Assembly: GCA_030594665.1 (NCBI GenBank)
Contig: JAUVET010000017.1
Coordinates: 1 to 11,903, forward strand
Reading direction: 5' to 3'
Length of the DNA stretch: 11,903 nucleotides
Origin: Methanosarcinaceae archaeon
GTDB taxonomy: Archaea > Halobacteriota > Methanosarcinia > Methanosarcinales > Methanosarcinaceae
Below the pieces are notes generated by a model. The model did no database searches. It was not told the origin of the DNA and saw only the letters and a list, made by a program, of their open reading frames with translations. Numbering within the stretch: the stretch's first letter is position 1; every line of letters starts with the position of its first letter. The position numbers were made by a program, and so were the translations under genes. Shown here piece by piece: positions 5,768-11,903 of the stretch.

Positions 5768-5811
5768 TTACCTCAGTAAAACTCAATATGCACAATAATC
5801 ACTTATATTTA
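5768..5811 (-). promoter_or_regulatory. Promoter and ribosome-binding site of the antitoxin-toxin operon
   Basis: On the minus strand a TATA-like TAAATATAA (5803-5811) lies about 40 nt before the antitoxin ATG, and GAGGT (5768-5772) lies 4 nt before it. This predicts a short leader of about 15-20 nt. Confidence 0.45.
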
Positions 5812-5962
5812 GTAAATTAGGGATTTCTGAATGATGCTCAGGTATATAAAGAACGCCTAATATTTATTTTATATTGCTAACATTACTTTTTGCAATGCAA
5901 GCGACCACAAATATTTCATACAGTATACGCGTGACACTGCATCATTATTCAGTTATTTTTCA

Positions 5963-6096
5963 GACACGGATTTCACGGATTAACACGGATTTGATGTTTA
6001 TCAAATTTCAAATACTTTGCACCACAAACCCAATAGACTCTTCTGATATCGATTCTGAACACGCTAAAATCCGTGTTAATCCGTGAAATCCGTGTC
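5963..6096. repeat. MITE-like element with perfect 30-bp terminal inverted repeats
   Basis: Arms 5963-5992 and 6067-6096 are exact reverse complements over 30 bp (GACACGGATTTCACGG...). Each arm itself holds three CACGGATT units, spaced 9-10 bp. The 74-bp centre shows no coding content, and no clear target-site duplication is visible. I recall the CACGGATTTCACGGATT type as a dispersed repeat in several microbial genomes. It probably moves or spreads with help in trans, or is a folded RNA or DNA signal. Confidence 0.8.
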
Positions 6097-6466
6097 TATG
6101 TAATTATCGATTTTGATAAATTCCCTATCGAAATAACTGGTTTTTGAGATAGTCCCATACACAGTACAATCAACAACGCGAACCTCTGAAGTAACCAAAG
6201 AAAAAGTTGTAACTTGGATATATAGGCAAAAAACACATAATCTAATATTGCAAAAGAAGTCCCATTTCAGAAATCCCTATAAATGTTGCCCTATCATCAA
6301 TTCACAAAGATCCTCACCAGCTTATATAGTGAAAATTTACCCACACGATCCTGAAGAGATCCATAAAAATTCTGCTCACAGGGTGTCAGGGAATCCTATC
6401 CCGGATTCAAACCTGCACAGATGGTTATGCAGTCCATCCGGTTTGGTTCAGGCGATGTGAAAAAAT
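6097..6466. other. Non-coding spacer, 370 bp
   Basis: Between the MITE-like element and the minus-strand ATPase gene end. I see no convincing gene here. A 70-codon open frame at 6248-6460 has no recognisable family. The right part holds small hairpins (GGAATCC/GGATTCA near 6391-6411; GATGG/CCATC at 6420-6438) that look vaguely like a tRNA 3' half but do not form a cloverleaf. Confidence 0.5.
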
Positions 6467-7726
6467 TCACGATTGGTGGTGGAGGGAGATTTTTCTTGTT
6501 TCATATTCCTTTGCAATTCCAAGTTCTGTAGAGACTTTCTGGTATTTTTCCTCCAGATTTGCCAGAAGGTGATGCATTACTTTTTCTGACTTGATATTTG
6601 CACTCAAACCCAGGTATTTATTATTGATCCAGAAAGCAAATAGTGGGTCACGTATGTAGTATGTACTGTCTTTGCGAAATATGAGGTCTGTTTTCAGGAG
6701 AGCTTTTAGGTAATTTGATGATTCACCGGTCGGCTTTTTCATATGCTTTGCGATTGAAGTAAGGTTTGCAGGATTTTGTGATAACAAAAAGAGTATGGAT
6801 TTATACCTGTCTTTGTTCTTGAATTTTGTAAGGGATACGTCAAGAATGTATTCGAAATGCTCATTGATGGAACCTATATCTGCGAATATTTCGTTCATTA
6901 TGCAGTAATTTACCTGTGGTGTGCTGATCGACCTGTCGAGTGCGTATTGTTCGGATATTTTCCTGCATACCGCGACTGTATAGTACGGTTGGCCGTTTGT
7001 GAATTTGTAAATCTTATTTTTGTGATTTCCAGTAAGGTTAAATGGAAGTGTTGAATCGATAAGTTCACCTGTGCTTTCCCTATCAAAGTTTTCCAGTGTC
7101 ATCCTGATGAACTGACCGAAAAAGGGGTTTTTGTGGTTGAGCATTTCATCAAAGACCGAGAAAACAGAACCTGATATCCAGTAGTTGACGTCTTTTTGTT
7201 TTTCCGTCATTGAGCGCATTATCTGGAGAAATCGTGGGTGTACCTGCAATAGTTCCTGAAATTCGTCAAGGATGAATATGATCTTTTTTTCGTGTTTTTC
7301 TGCAAGTTTTTGTGCAAAACCAAATGTCAGTTCCAGAAGTACTTCTTCGGCGATCTCATGCTGTTTGAAGATGTTCATCAGGGTTCTTACATAGTGCGTT
7401 TCCATATCTCCCAGTTTCGATGCAAGTATGAGAAGGTCTTCCATTTCATAAGGGTAATCAACCTGCTCATTCTGCAGGATGGTTTCGTATATCAATTCTT
7501 TTGAGTATGCTTTTACGAATCCTTCCGCATCCGGGATTATTTTCTGGAGGTTTATGTAGGGGACCAGTATGTTCTTGTCATCAGTGGTGTCCTTAAATTG
7601 CAGTAGCAATTCGGTTTTTCCAATTCGCCTGAGCCCAAATAGCGCGATGTTTATTCTTGAGCCTGATCTTATTGATTTCCTGTGCTGGTTCAGGATAGAT
7701 AGTTCACGGGTTCTGTTTACGAACAT
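6467..7726 (-). CDS. Archaeal STAND/AAA-type ATPase with C-terminal winged helix (intact, divergent from the 3912 copy)
   Basis: Complete protein of 419 residues, soluble. MFVNRTREL opens the protein, as is typical for archaeal ATPases. Walker A is G31-L-R-R-I-G-K37-T38, Walker B is IIFILDEFQE with D154-E155, and WISGSVFSVF (183-192) is the sensor-like strand. FTNGQPYY (242-249) is a lid motif, and residues about 303-358 form the winged helix (SILFLLSQNP, SSNYLKALLKTDLI). It ends with the hallmark YYIRDPLFAFWINNKYLG (356-373) and a charged tail of about 45 residues. It shares little sequence with the ATPase at 3912 beyond these motifs, so it is a separate family member, not another copy. A TATA-like box 28 nt upstream and no Shine-Dalgarno suggest a leaderless transcript. 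Members are often associated with mobile or variable archaeal regions; the exact function is unknown. Stop TGA. Confidence 0.9.
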   Translation of the reverse strand: MFVNRTRELSILNQHRKSIRSGSRINIALFGLRRIGKTELLLQFKDTTDDKNILVPYINLQKIIPDAEGFVKAYSKELIYETILQNEQVDYPYEMEDLLILASKLGDMETHYVRTLMNIFKQHEIAEEVLLELTFGFAQKLAEKHEKKIIFILDEFQELLQVHPRFLQIMRSMTEKQKDVNYWISGSVFSVFDEMLNHKNPFFGQFIRMTLENFDRESTGELIDSTLPFNLTGNHKNKIYKFTNGQPYYTVAVCRKISEQYALDRSISTPQVNYCIMNEIFADIGSINEHFEYILDVSLTKFKNKDRYKSILFLLSQNPANLTSIAKHMKKPTGESSNYLKALLKTDLIFRKDSTYYIRDPLFAFWINNKYLGLSANIKSEKVMHHLLANLEEKYQKVSTELGIAKEYETRKISLHHQS

Positions 7727-7744
7727 ATGTAATTATATAACGGT

Positions 7745-7758
7745 TTTATGCATAAATA
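7745..7758 (-). promoter_or_regulatory. TATA-like promoter of the minus-strand ATPase
   Basis: TATTTATG on the minus strand (7750-7758), overlapping the palindrome TTTATGCATAAA (7745-7756), is centred about 28 nt before the ATG at 7726. That is the spacing for a leaderless archaeal mRNA. A closer TTATATAA (7733-7740) is too near the start to serve. Confidence 0.4.
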
Positions 7759-7974
7759 GATTATGCACAATTGTGTTATTCTGATGTGTTTGTGCCGAGG
7801 CAGAGAAAAAATATGAGTTTAGTTATAGGAGCTACACATCATCCATCACCTAAATTTGCATTGTTCGTTAACGCCTGTGTACTTGAATAAGATGCGCCAC
7901 CACACAAATTTAGTAACATCCACATTAACTATCCTTAATTAATATGGAAGTCGTTGCTAATATCAGGAGATGGC

Positions 7975-8037
7975 ACGGAGTTGACTGCGCCCGGATCGCA
8001 CTTGTTGAAGATGAGTAATAACGTGCCCGAGGCGGAT
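7975..8037 (+). pseudogene. Possible decayed remnant of the argS 3' end
   Basis: GTTGACTGCGCCCGGATCGC and the next five bases match 21 of 25 positions with 1239-1263 of argS and translate to V-D-C-A-R-I-A-L against V-D-C-A-R-I-V-L. A second block, CCCGAGGCG (P-E-A), corresponds to CCTGAGGCG near the argS stop, with 11 bp less between the blocks. Two stops interrupt the frame. The resemblance is short, so chance or an unrelated gene fragment is possible. Confidence 0.4.
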
Positions 8038-8163
8038 GTTAGCACGTGTCTGTCTGACTTAATGACACAGATGCTAGATCGGCACCATAGCTTTAACGCA
8101 ACCTTAACAACCGGTTCAATATAACAAAAGCATTAAATCAAACAAGCACTATCTAAATTAAAC

Positions 8164-8772
8164 ATGACCTTCAATTACCTGCGACCATTTGCATCAAAAT
8201 TCATTGAGCCAGTTGCTGAAATATTTGCAAAAGCAGGCATATCTCCAAATGCAGTTTCAATCATATCACTTATATTTGCTGTAATGGCAGGAGTATACTA
8301 CTATTACGCAGATGGCAACCCCAACATTGTGCTCATTGCAGGACTATTTGTATTCTTAAACTCATTTCTCGATGCAATAGACGGCGCAATGGCTAGATAC
8401 CTCGAAATAGCAGGTGCAAAAGGTGACTTCTTAGATCATGTTATCGATCGCTATTCAGATGTGTTCATAATCTGCGGCATATTCCTGGGAGGACATGTTG
8501 ACTGGAAGATCGGAGTAGTAGCAATTGTCGGAGTCCTGCTCACCAGTTATCTTGGCACACAGGCGCAGGCACTCAATATAGGCAGATATTACGGAGGTGT
8601 GATGGGAAGAGCTGACCGGCTCACCCTGATAATATTGGCATCCATCATATATTTTGCATATCCGGTTTGCGTATCAGGCTTTTCAGTACTTGGTTGGGTA
8701 ATGGTTGCAATAGCAATTGGAAGCCATATCACAGCACTGCAGCGCATTATCCATATATGGAAGAGGTTATAA
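8164..8772 (+). CDS. Archaetidylinositol phosphate synthase-like CDP-alcohol phosphatidyltransferase
   Basis: Integral membrane enzyme of 202 residues. The family transfers a phosphoalcohol to CDP-archaeol; for this archaeal subgroup the acceptor is 1L-myo-inositol 1-phosphate, giving archaetidylinositol phosphate for ether-lipid head groups. The signature D-x2-D-G-x2-A-R-x8-G-x3-D-x3-D is complete: D70, D73, G74, A77, R78, G87, D91, D95. Hydrophobic segments at about 30-48, 55-68, 98-110, 117-135, 152-168 and 174-190 fit six membrane helices. GRADRLTLI (148-156) matches the archaeal inositol-type subgroup. No Shine-Dalgarno precedes the ATG; an AT-rich GCATTAAAT about 30 nt upstream suggests a leaderless start. 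Other acceptors (glycerol phosphate, serine) are possible but less likely. It begins the housekeeping block to the right of the island. Confidence 0.85.
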   Translation: MTFNYLRPFASKFIEPVAEIFAKAGISPNAVSIISLIFAVMAGVYYYYADGNPNIVLIAGLFVFLNSFLDAIDGAMARYLEIAGAKGDFLDHVIDRYSDVFIICGIFLGGHVDWKIGVVAIVGVLLTSYLGTQAQALNIGRYYGGVMGRADRLTLIILASIIYFAYPVCVSGFSVLGWVMVAIAIGSHITALQRIIHIWKRL

Positions 8773-8806
8773 TCCTTACAAAAAAGATGCGCCGCTTGTA
8801 TGTGAC

Positions 8807-8817
8807 TTTTTATTTTT
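8807..8817 (+). terminator. Poly-T terminator after the archaetidylinositol phosphate synthase gene
   Basis: TTTTTATTTTT lies 35 nt after the TAA of the phosphatidyltransferase gene and before archease. Archaeal termination commonly needs only such T-tracts. No hairpin precedes it. Confidence 0.4.
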
Positions 8818-8855
8818 GGATAACTTAATGTAGCAATAAATCCATTTGAATATTT

Positions 8856-9302
8856 ATGCCAATACAAGTGCCAACTAAAGGATATGAATATCTGGAGCAC
8901 ACAGCCGATGCAAAATTCAGGGCATACGGCATGACAATGGAAGAAGCATTCCAAAATGCAGCTGTTGCCATGTTCAATGTTATGGTCGATACCAGTGCTA
9001 TATCGGATGAGGTTTCAGAAAGAATAGAACTCACATCAGAAGACCTTGATGGGCTGCTTGTAGACTGGTTATCTGAACTTCTCTACCTATTCGAGGTCGA
9101 ACAGGTGGTATTTGAAAAGTTCGAAATAGATGCCATAACAGAAAAGGATGGAAATTATTCACTCTCAGCTATTGCCTATGGTGAACCTCTCGACCTATCG
9201 CGGCATAAGTTTGACACCGAAGTAAAGGCAGTTACCTACAACAGTTTGAAAGTAGAGGAAACAACGGATGGTTGGGTTGTGCAGGTCGTAGTGGATACGT
9301 AA
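8856..9302 (+). CDS. Archease, RtcB activator
   Basis: Archease of 148 residues, the usual size. It speeds guanylylation of the RNA ligase RtcB and lets it work with more nucleotides and substrates; it acts in tRNA splicing and RNA repair in the cytoplasm. The start GYEYLEHTADAKFRAYG (9-25) is the family signature, with acidic D18 at the metal site. AVAMFNVMVD (36-45) and the last strand WVVQVVVD (140-147) carry the other conserved acidic residues. LLVDWLSELLYLFE (67-80) is the characteristic helix. The rtcB gene follows 108 bp downstream on the same strand, matching the known pairing. The ATG at 8856 has no Shine-Dalgarno and may be leaderless. Stop TAA. Confidence 0.93.
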   Translation: MPIQVPTKGYEYLEHTADAKFRAYGMTMEEAFQNAAVAMFNVMVDTSAISDEVSERIELTSEDLDGLLVDWLSELLYLFEVEQVVFEKFEIDAITEKDGNYSLSAIAYGEPLDLSRHKFDTEVKAVTYNSLKVEETTDGWVVQVVVDT

Positions 9303-9397
9303 CTAAACTAACATTGTTCAAAATTCAAACGACATGTTCATACACATTATCGACATATTATCATTACATTTCAAGATTTGGAAATATCAGAACGGGT

Positions 9398-9403
9398 GGG
9401 AGG
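9398..9403 (+). promoter_or_regulatory. Strong Shine-Dalgarno of rtcB
   Basis: GGGAGG lies 7 nt before the ATG at 9411 and decides this start. It is the strongest ribosome-binding site in the window; the neighbouring archease and phosphatidyltransferase genes show none. This suggests rtcB is translated from a leadered message. Confidence 0.75.
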
Positions 9404-9410
9404 AACTAAA

Positions 9411-11903
9411 ATGACAGATGGAACAGATACAACTGACGCTTTTGGTCTGGTTACAAAGATCGATGACAATACATGGGAAATACCTAAAGAATACAAGCTT
9501 GGCATGAGAGTCCCAGGACGCATCTTTGTATCGGAAAGCCTTATGCACGGTCTTGAAAAACAGACCCTTGACCAGATTGCGAACGTTGCGACCCTGCCCG
9601 GGATCCAGAGGTACTCCATGGCAATGCCTGACGCTCATCTTGGATATGGTTTTCCTATAGGGGGAGTTGCCGCATTCGATAAGGAGGAAGGTGTGATCAG
9701 TCCGGGTGGTGTGGGTTTTGACATTAACTGCCTCTCCGGGGACACACGCATCCTGCATGAACATGGGTATACCATTCCTATAATGGAATTTGATACCAAA
9801 TGGAATACTGATCGCATCAAGTGCATGAACTTTGGCACAAAACCACGAAACACAGAGATTGATGCGTTCATGGAACTGCCGACCAGTGAAAAAGTGTACT
9901 GCATCACCACCGAATCCGGAGAAACTGTCACAGCATCAGGGGAACATCCATTCTACACGCCTGATGGAATGAACCGCGTGAAAGATATCCTGAAGCAGAA
10001 AGGGCAAAAGATTGCGATATTTCCGTTCAAAGGTGTCGAATATGAGGCACCTGATCCGACCGTGATCGTCACAGAGGATGACATCAGGTCTTTAGACATA
10101 AATCAAAAGAACATGGACCAGACGGTTGCAGAACTAAAAAAACGTGAGCTTCTGCCGCTTGCGGCAGATAGCGACAAATTACCCTATCTGCTAAAACTCA
10201 TGGGTTTTATTCTTGGAGATGGAACTTTATATTTCACCGAGAACAAAGGCACGATCTGGTTCTACGGGGAGCCGGATGATCTGGAAGATATCCGACTCGA
10301 TGTTGAAAGATTGGGATTTGTACCGTCGCGGATATATTCAAGAACCCGCGATCATGAGATCGATACATCCTACGCAAAAGTGAAATTCACAAGGGAAGAG
10401 CATTCTTTTAAAACGACATCATCATCCCTTGCGGCGCTCCTGTGGTATATGGGCGTGAAACCTGGTAACAAGACATTACAAAAGTATCTTCTGCCCGAGT
10501 GGGTATTCAAACTCAGGCTGTGGCAGAAGCGGCTACTATTGTCATCCTTTTTTGGTGCAGAACTCTCGTCTCCTGCCACCCTGACCGGACACGGTTACAA
10601 TTTCTATGCACCTGTCCTTTCCATGAACAAGCGGGAAGAGTTGATCAACAACGCTGAGGAATTCCTGGACCAGATCGGCACGCTTCTTGCAGACTTTGGA
10701 ATTGATTCATCCCGAATTGGAAAAAGAAAAGAATACACAAACAAAAATGGGGATGTATCATATCGCTTAAGGTTGCAGGTCAACGGCACTTTTAACAATC
10801 TCATCAAATTATGGGGTATGGTCGGATTTGAGTATAACCAAAAGCGCCGCCACCTTGCAAATGCGGCCGTGGTGTACCTGAAGAAAAAGCAGATGGTAAT
10901 CGATGAGCGTGAACATGCGGCGCGCGAGGCTGCGGTGCTGAAGGAAGCGGGAGAAACGATCTCATGTATATGTGCAAAATTGCAGTCTACTTATGTGAAC
11001 AAGAGATTCATCCAGCGTTCTGTTTACGAAGGTCGGAATACTCCTGTAAGGATTGCATCAAATTTTTCAACATTTGAGAATTTCCTTTCCGAATCTGCAA
11101 TTGCAACTTCAGGAATGGTCTGGGATTCGATCAAGTCTGTGAAGGAGATAGAACATAACAATTTTGTGTACGATTTCATGGTGCGCAGCGAGCATCACAA
11201 TTTTGTTGCGAGTTCGTTTGTTGTATCTAACTGCGGTGTCCGTCTTATCCGAACGAATCTGCAGGAAGATGACGTGCGTCCACACATTAAAGAACTTATG
11301 TCCAGGCTTTTCCGTGACATTCCTTCGGGTGTCGGCTCAAAAAGCAAGATCCGTGCATCTGACAGTGAACTTTATGATGCTTTCACACATGGCTCCCGTT
11401 GGGCTGTTGAAGCCGGATATGGGGTTGAGGCTGACATTGAACACTGTGAAGGTAGTGGTTATATCAAAGGCGCTGATCCGGCCCAGGTGAGCGATAAAGC
11501 GCGAAAGCGCGGCAAACCGCAGTTCGGGACACTTGGAAGCGGCAATCACTTCCTTGAAGTCCAGTATGTGGATAAGATATACGACCCCGATGTAGCATCT
11601 ACATTTGGTCTTGAGGAAGGACAGGTAACTATAATGATACACTGCGGCTCCCGTGGGGCAGGACACCAGATATGCACTGATCACCTGCGTGTACTTTCAC
11701 AGGCTGTGAAAAAATACGGCATCGACCTGCCGGATAAGCAACTTGCCTGTGCGCCTGCCCAGTCAACTGAAGCCCAGAACTACTTCAAGGCAATGGCATG
11801 CGGTGCCAACTATGCATGGGCGAACAGGCAGGTCATAACACACTGGACACGTGAGGTGTTCGAACGTTTCTTTGGCAAGGATATGGATGAACTTGGCATG
11901 GAC
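9411..11903 (+). CDS. rtcB: RNA-splicing ligase RtcB with an in-frame intein, 3' end beyond the window
   Basis: RtcB joins 2',3'-cyclic phosphate (3'-phosphate) and 5'-hydroxyl RNA ends using GTP and Mn2+, chiefly in tRNA splicing. The frame is open from 9411 to the edge: 831 codons with no stop, of which 501 are intein. The N-extein is 106 residues (MRVPGRIFVSE, MPDAHLGYGFPIGG, ISPGGVGFDIN) and the C-extein shows 224 (CGVRLIRTNL, FGTLGSGNHFLEV, MIHCGSRGAGHQ). Metal-binding residues in spliced numbering are C107, H212 and H243, equivalent to Cys98, His203 and His234 of the Pyrococcus enzyme. About 150 residues, including the His that takes GMP, lie beyond the edge. Archease is directly upstream. 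Without splicing the ligase would lack a joined active site. Confidence 0.95.
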   Translation, partial: MTDGTDTTDAFGLVTKIDDNTWEIPKEYKLGMRVPGRIFVSESLMHGLEKQTLDQIANVATLPGIQRYSMAMPDAHLGYGFPIGGVAAFDKEEGVISPGGVGFDINCLSGDTRILHEHGYTIPIMEFDTKWNTDRIKCMNFGTKPRNTEIDAFMELPTSEKVYCITTESGETVTASGEHPFYTPDGMNRVKDILKQKGQKIAIFPFKGVEYEAPDPTVIVTEDDIRSLDINQKNMDQTVAELKKRELLPLAADSDKLPYLLKLMGFILGDGTLYFTENKGTIWFYGEPDDLEDIRLDVERLGFVPSRIYSRTRDHEIDTSYAKVKFTREEHSFKTTSSSLAALLWYMGVKPGNKTLQKYLLPEWVFKLRLWQKRLLLSSFFGAELSSPATLTGHGYNFYAPVLSMNKREELINNAEEFLDQIGTLLADFGIDSSRIGKRKEYTNKNGDVSYRLRLQVNGTFNNLIKLWGMVGFEYNQKRRHLANAAVVYLKKKQMVIDEREHAAREAAVLKEAGETISCICAKLQSTYVNKRFIQRSVYEGRNTPVRIASNFSTFENFLSESAIATSGMVWDSIKSVKEIEHNNFVYDFMVRSEHHNFVASSFVVSNCGVRLIRTNLQEDDVRPHIKELMSRLFRDIPSGVGSKSKIRASDSELYDAFTHGSRWAVEAGYGVEADIEHCEGSGYIKGADPAQVSDKARKRGKPQFGTLGSGNHFLEVQYVDKIYDPDVASTFGLEEGQVTIMIHCGSRGAGHQICTDHLRVLSQAVKKYGIDLPDKQLACAPAQSTEAQNYFKAMACGANYAWANRQVITHWTREVFERFFGKDMDELGMD
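9729..11231 (+). other. RtcB intein of 501 residues with a LAGLIDADG homing endonuclease domain
   Basis: Starts with C1 (CLSGDTRI, block A) and ends with N501; the next residue is the extein Cys, so splicing would use Cys at both junctions. Block B is S70-G-E-H73 (HPFY). Block F is VYDFMVRSEHHNF (480-492), with H490. The residue before N501 is Ser, not the usual His. The endonuclease has two LAGLIDADG motifs: LMGFILGDG (157-165, D164) and LLLSSFFGAE (269-278, E278). Both acidic residues are kept, so it may be active. Residues about 398-435 look like a helix-turn-helix, a common add-on of homing enzymes. The insertion point (FDIN/C) is the one I recall for the Pyrococcus horikoshii RtcB intein. 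The frame is uninterrupted. Confidence 0.93.

Larger units (their letters stand above)
7727..8163. other. Intergenic region between the ATPase and the archaetidylinositol phosphate synthase genes
   Basis: 437 bp with divergent promoters and no intact gene. It holds the ATPase promoter on the left, a 9-bp inverted repeat CTAAATTTG/CAAATTTAG (7850-7858 and 7905-7913), an argS-like remnant (7975-8037, listed separately), and an AT-rich stretch before 8164. A 25-codon frame near 7813 matches nothing I recognise. Confidence 0.6.

Noticed and set aside
5874..6086. 70-codon plus-strand open frame
   Set aside because: It runs into the 30-bp inverted repeats of the MITE-like element and has no start signals or recognisable sequence.
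5950..6110. Target-site duplication around the 134-bp inverted-repeat element
   Set aside because: Flanks (TATTTTTCA on the left, TATGTAATT on the right) share no convincing direct repeat.
6380..6445. tRNA-like segment on the minus strand: GATGG/CCATC stem with a GCA- or CAT-containing loop followed by GGTTTGAATCC
   Set aside because: The loop is 9 nt instead of 7, the T stem is imperfect, the variable region is too short, and no D arm or acceptor stem is found at the expected distance. At most it is a decayed fragment.
6248..6460. 70-codon plus-strand open frame before the minus-strand ATPase
   Set aside because: Composition and translation look non-coding and no Shine-Dalgarno or family match is visible. 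Its ending GCGATGTGA, like the argS end, is too short to mean anything.
1..11903. CRISPR array
   Set aside because: The only short repeated words (CACGGATT, CGCAAAG) are spaced 9-10 bp with no unique spacers of 30-40 bp.

Overview
The window looks like chromosomal DNA of a methanogenic archaeon, most likely of the Methanosarcinales. This rests on an archaeal-type arginyl-tRNA synthetase, an archaetidylinositol phosphate synthase, an archease/RtcB pair, several archaeal-type STAND/AAA ATPases, MazE-like VapB antitoxins and apparently leaderless genes with TATA boxes about 27-30 nt before the start codon. The genus is inference. None of the eleven gene ends visible uses TAG (eight TGA, three TAA), which would fit a pyrrolysine-decoding methanogen but is a small sample.

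Layout. Positions 3-1310 hold the 3' three quarters of argS. Positions 1311 to about 8100 form an accessory island rich in nucleases, toxin-antitoxin systems, ATPases and repeats. In order these are: a minus-strand protein joining a HEPN-like domain to a PD-(D/E)XK nuclease domain (1409-2362); a truncated N-terminal copy of an ATPase gene (2660-2953); a vapBC operon enclosed by 54-bp inverted hairpin repeats (2946-3804); a second, longer copy of the ATPase gene with its duplicated promoter (3912-5087), whose 3' end is split by a palindromic repeat; a minus-strand ParE/RelE toxin gene with its short antitoxin (5279-5763), the toxin carrying an in-frame amber codon; a 134-bp MITE-like element with perfect 30-bp inverted repeats (5963-6096); and a third, divergent ATPase on the minus strand (6467-7726). 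A stretch near 7975-8037 resembles a decayed copy of the argS 3' end, so the island may be bracketed by argS tails.

Positions 8164-11903 return to housekeeping genes on the plus strand: archaetidylinositol phosphate synthase, archease and rtcB. Archease is the activating partner of the RNA ligase RtcB, so the last two genes belong together. rtcB runs off the right edge and is interrupted by a 501-residue intein placed exactly before the metal-binding cysteine of the ligase.

The most notable points are the amber codon at a conserved Trp position of the toxin, the HEPN/PD-(D/E)XK two-nuclease protein, the vapBC cassette at the junction of a partial gene duplication, and the RtcB intein with Ser instead of His before its terminal Asn.
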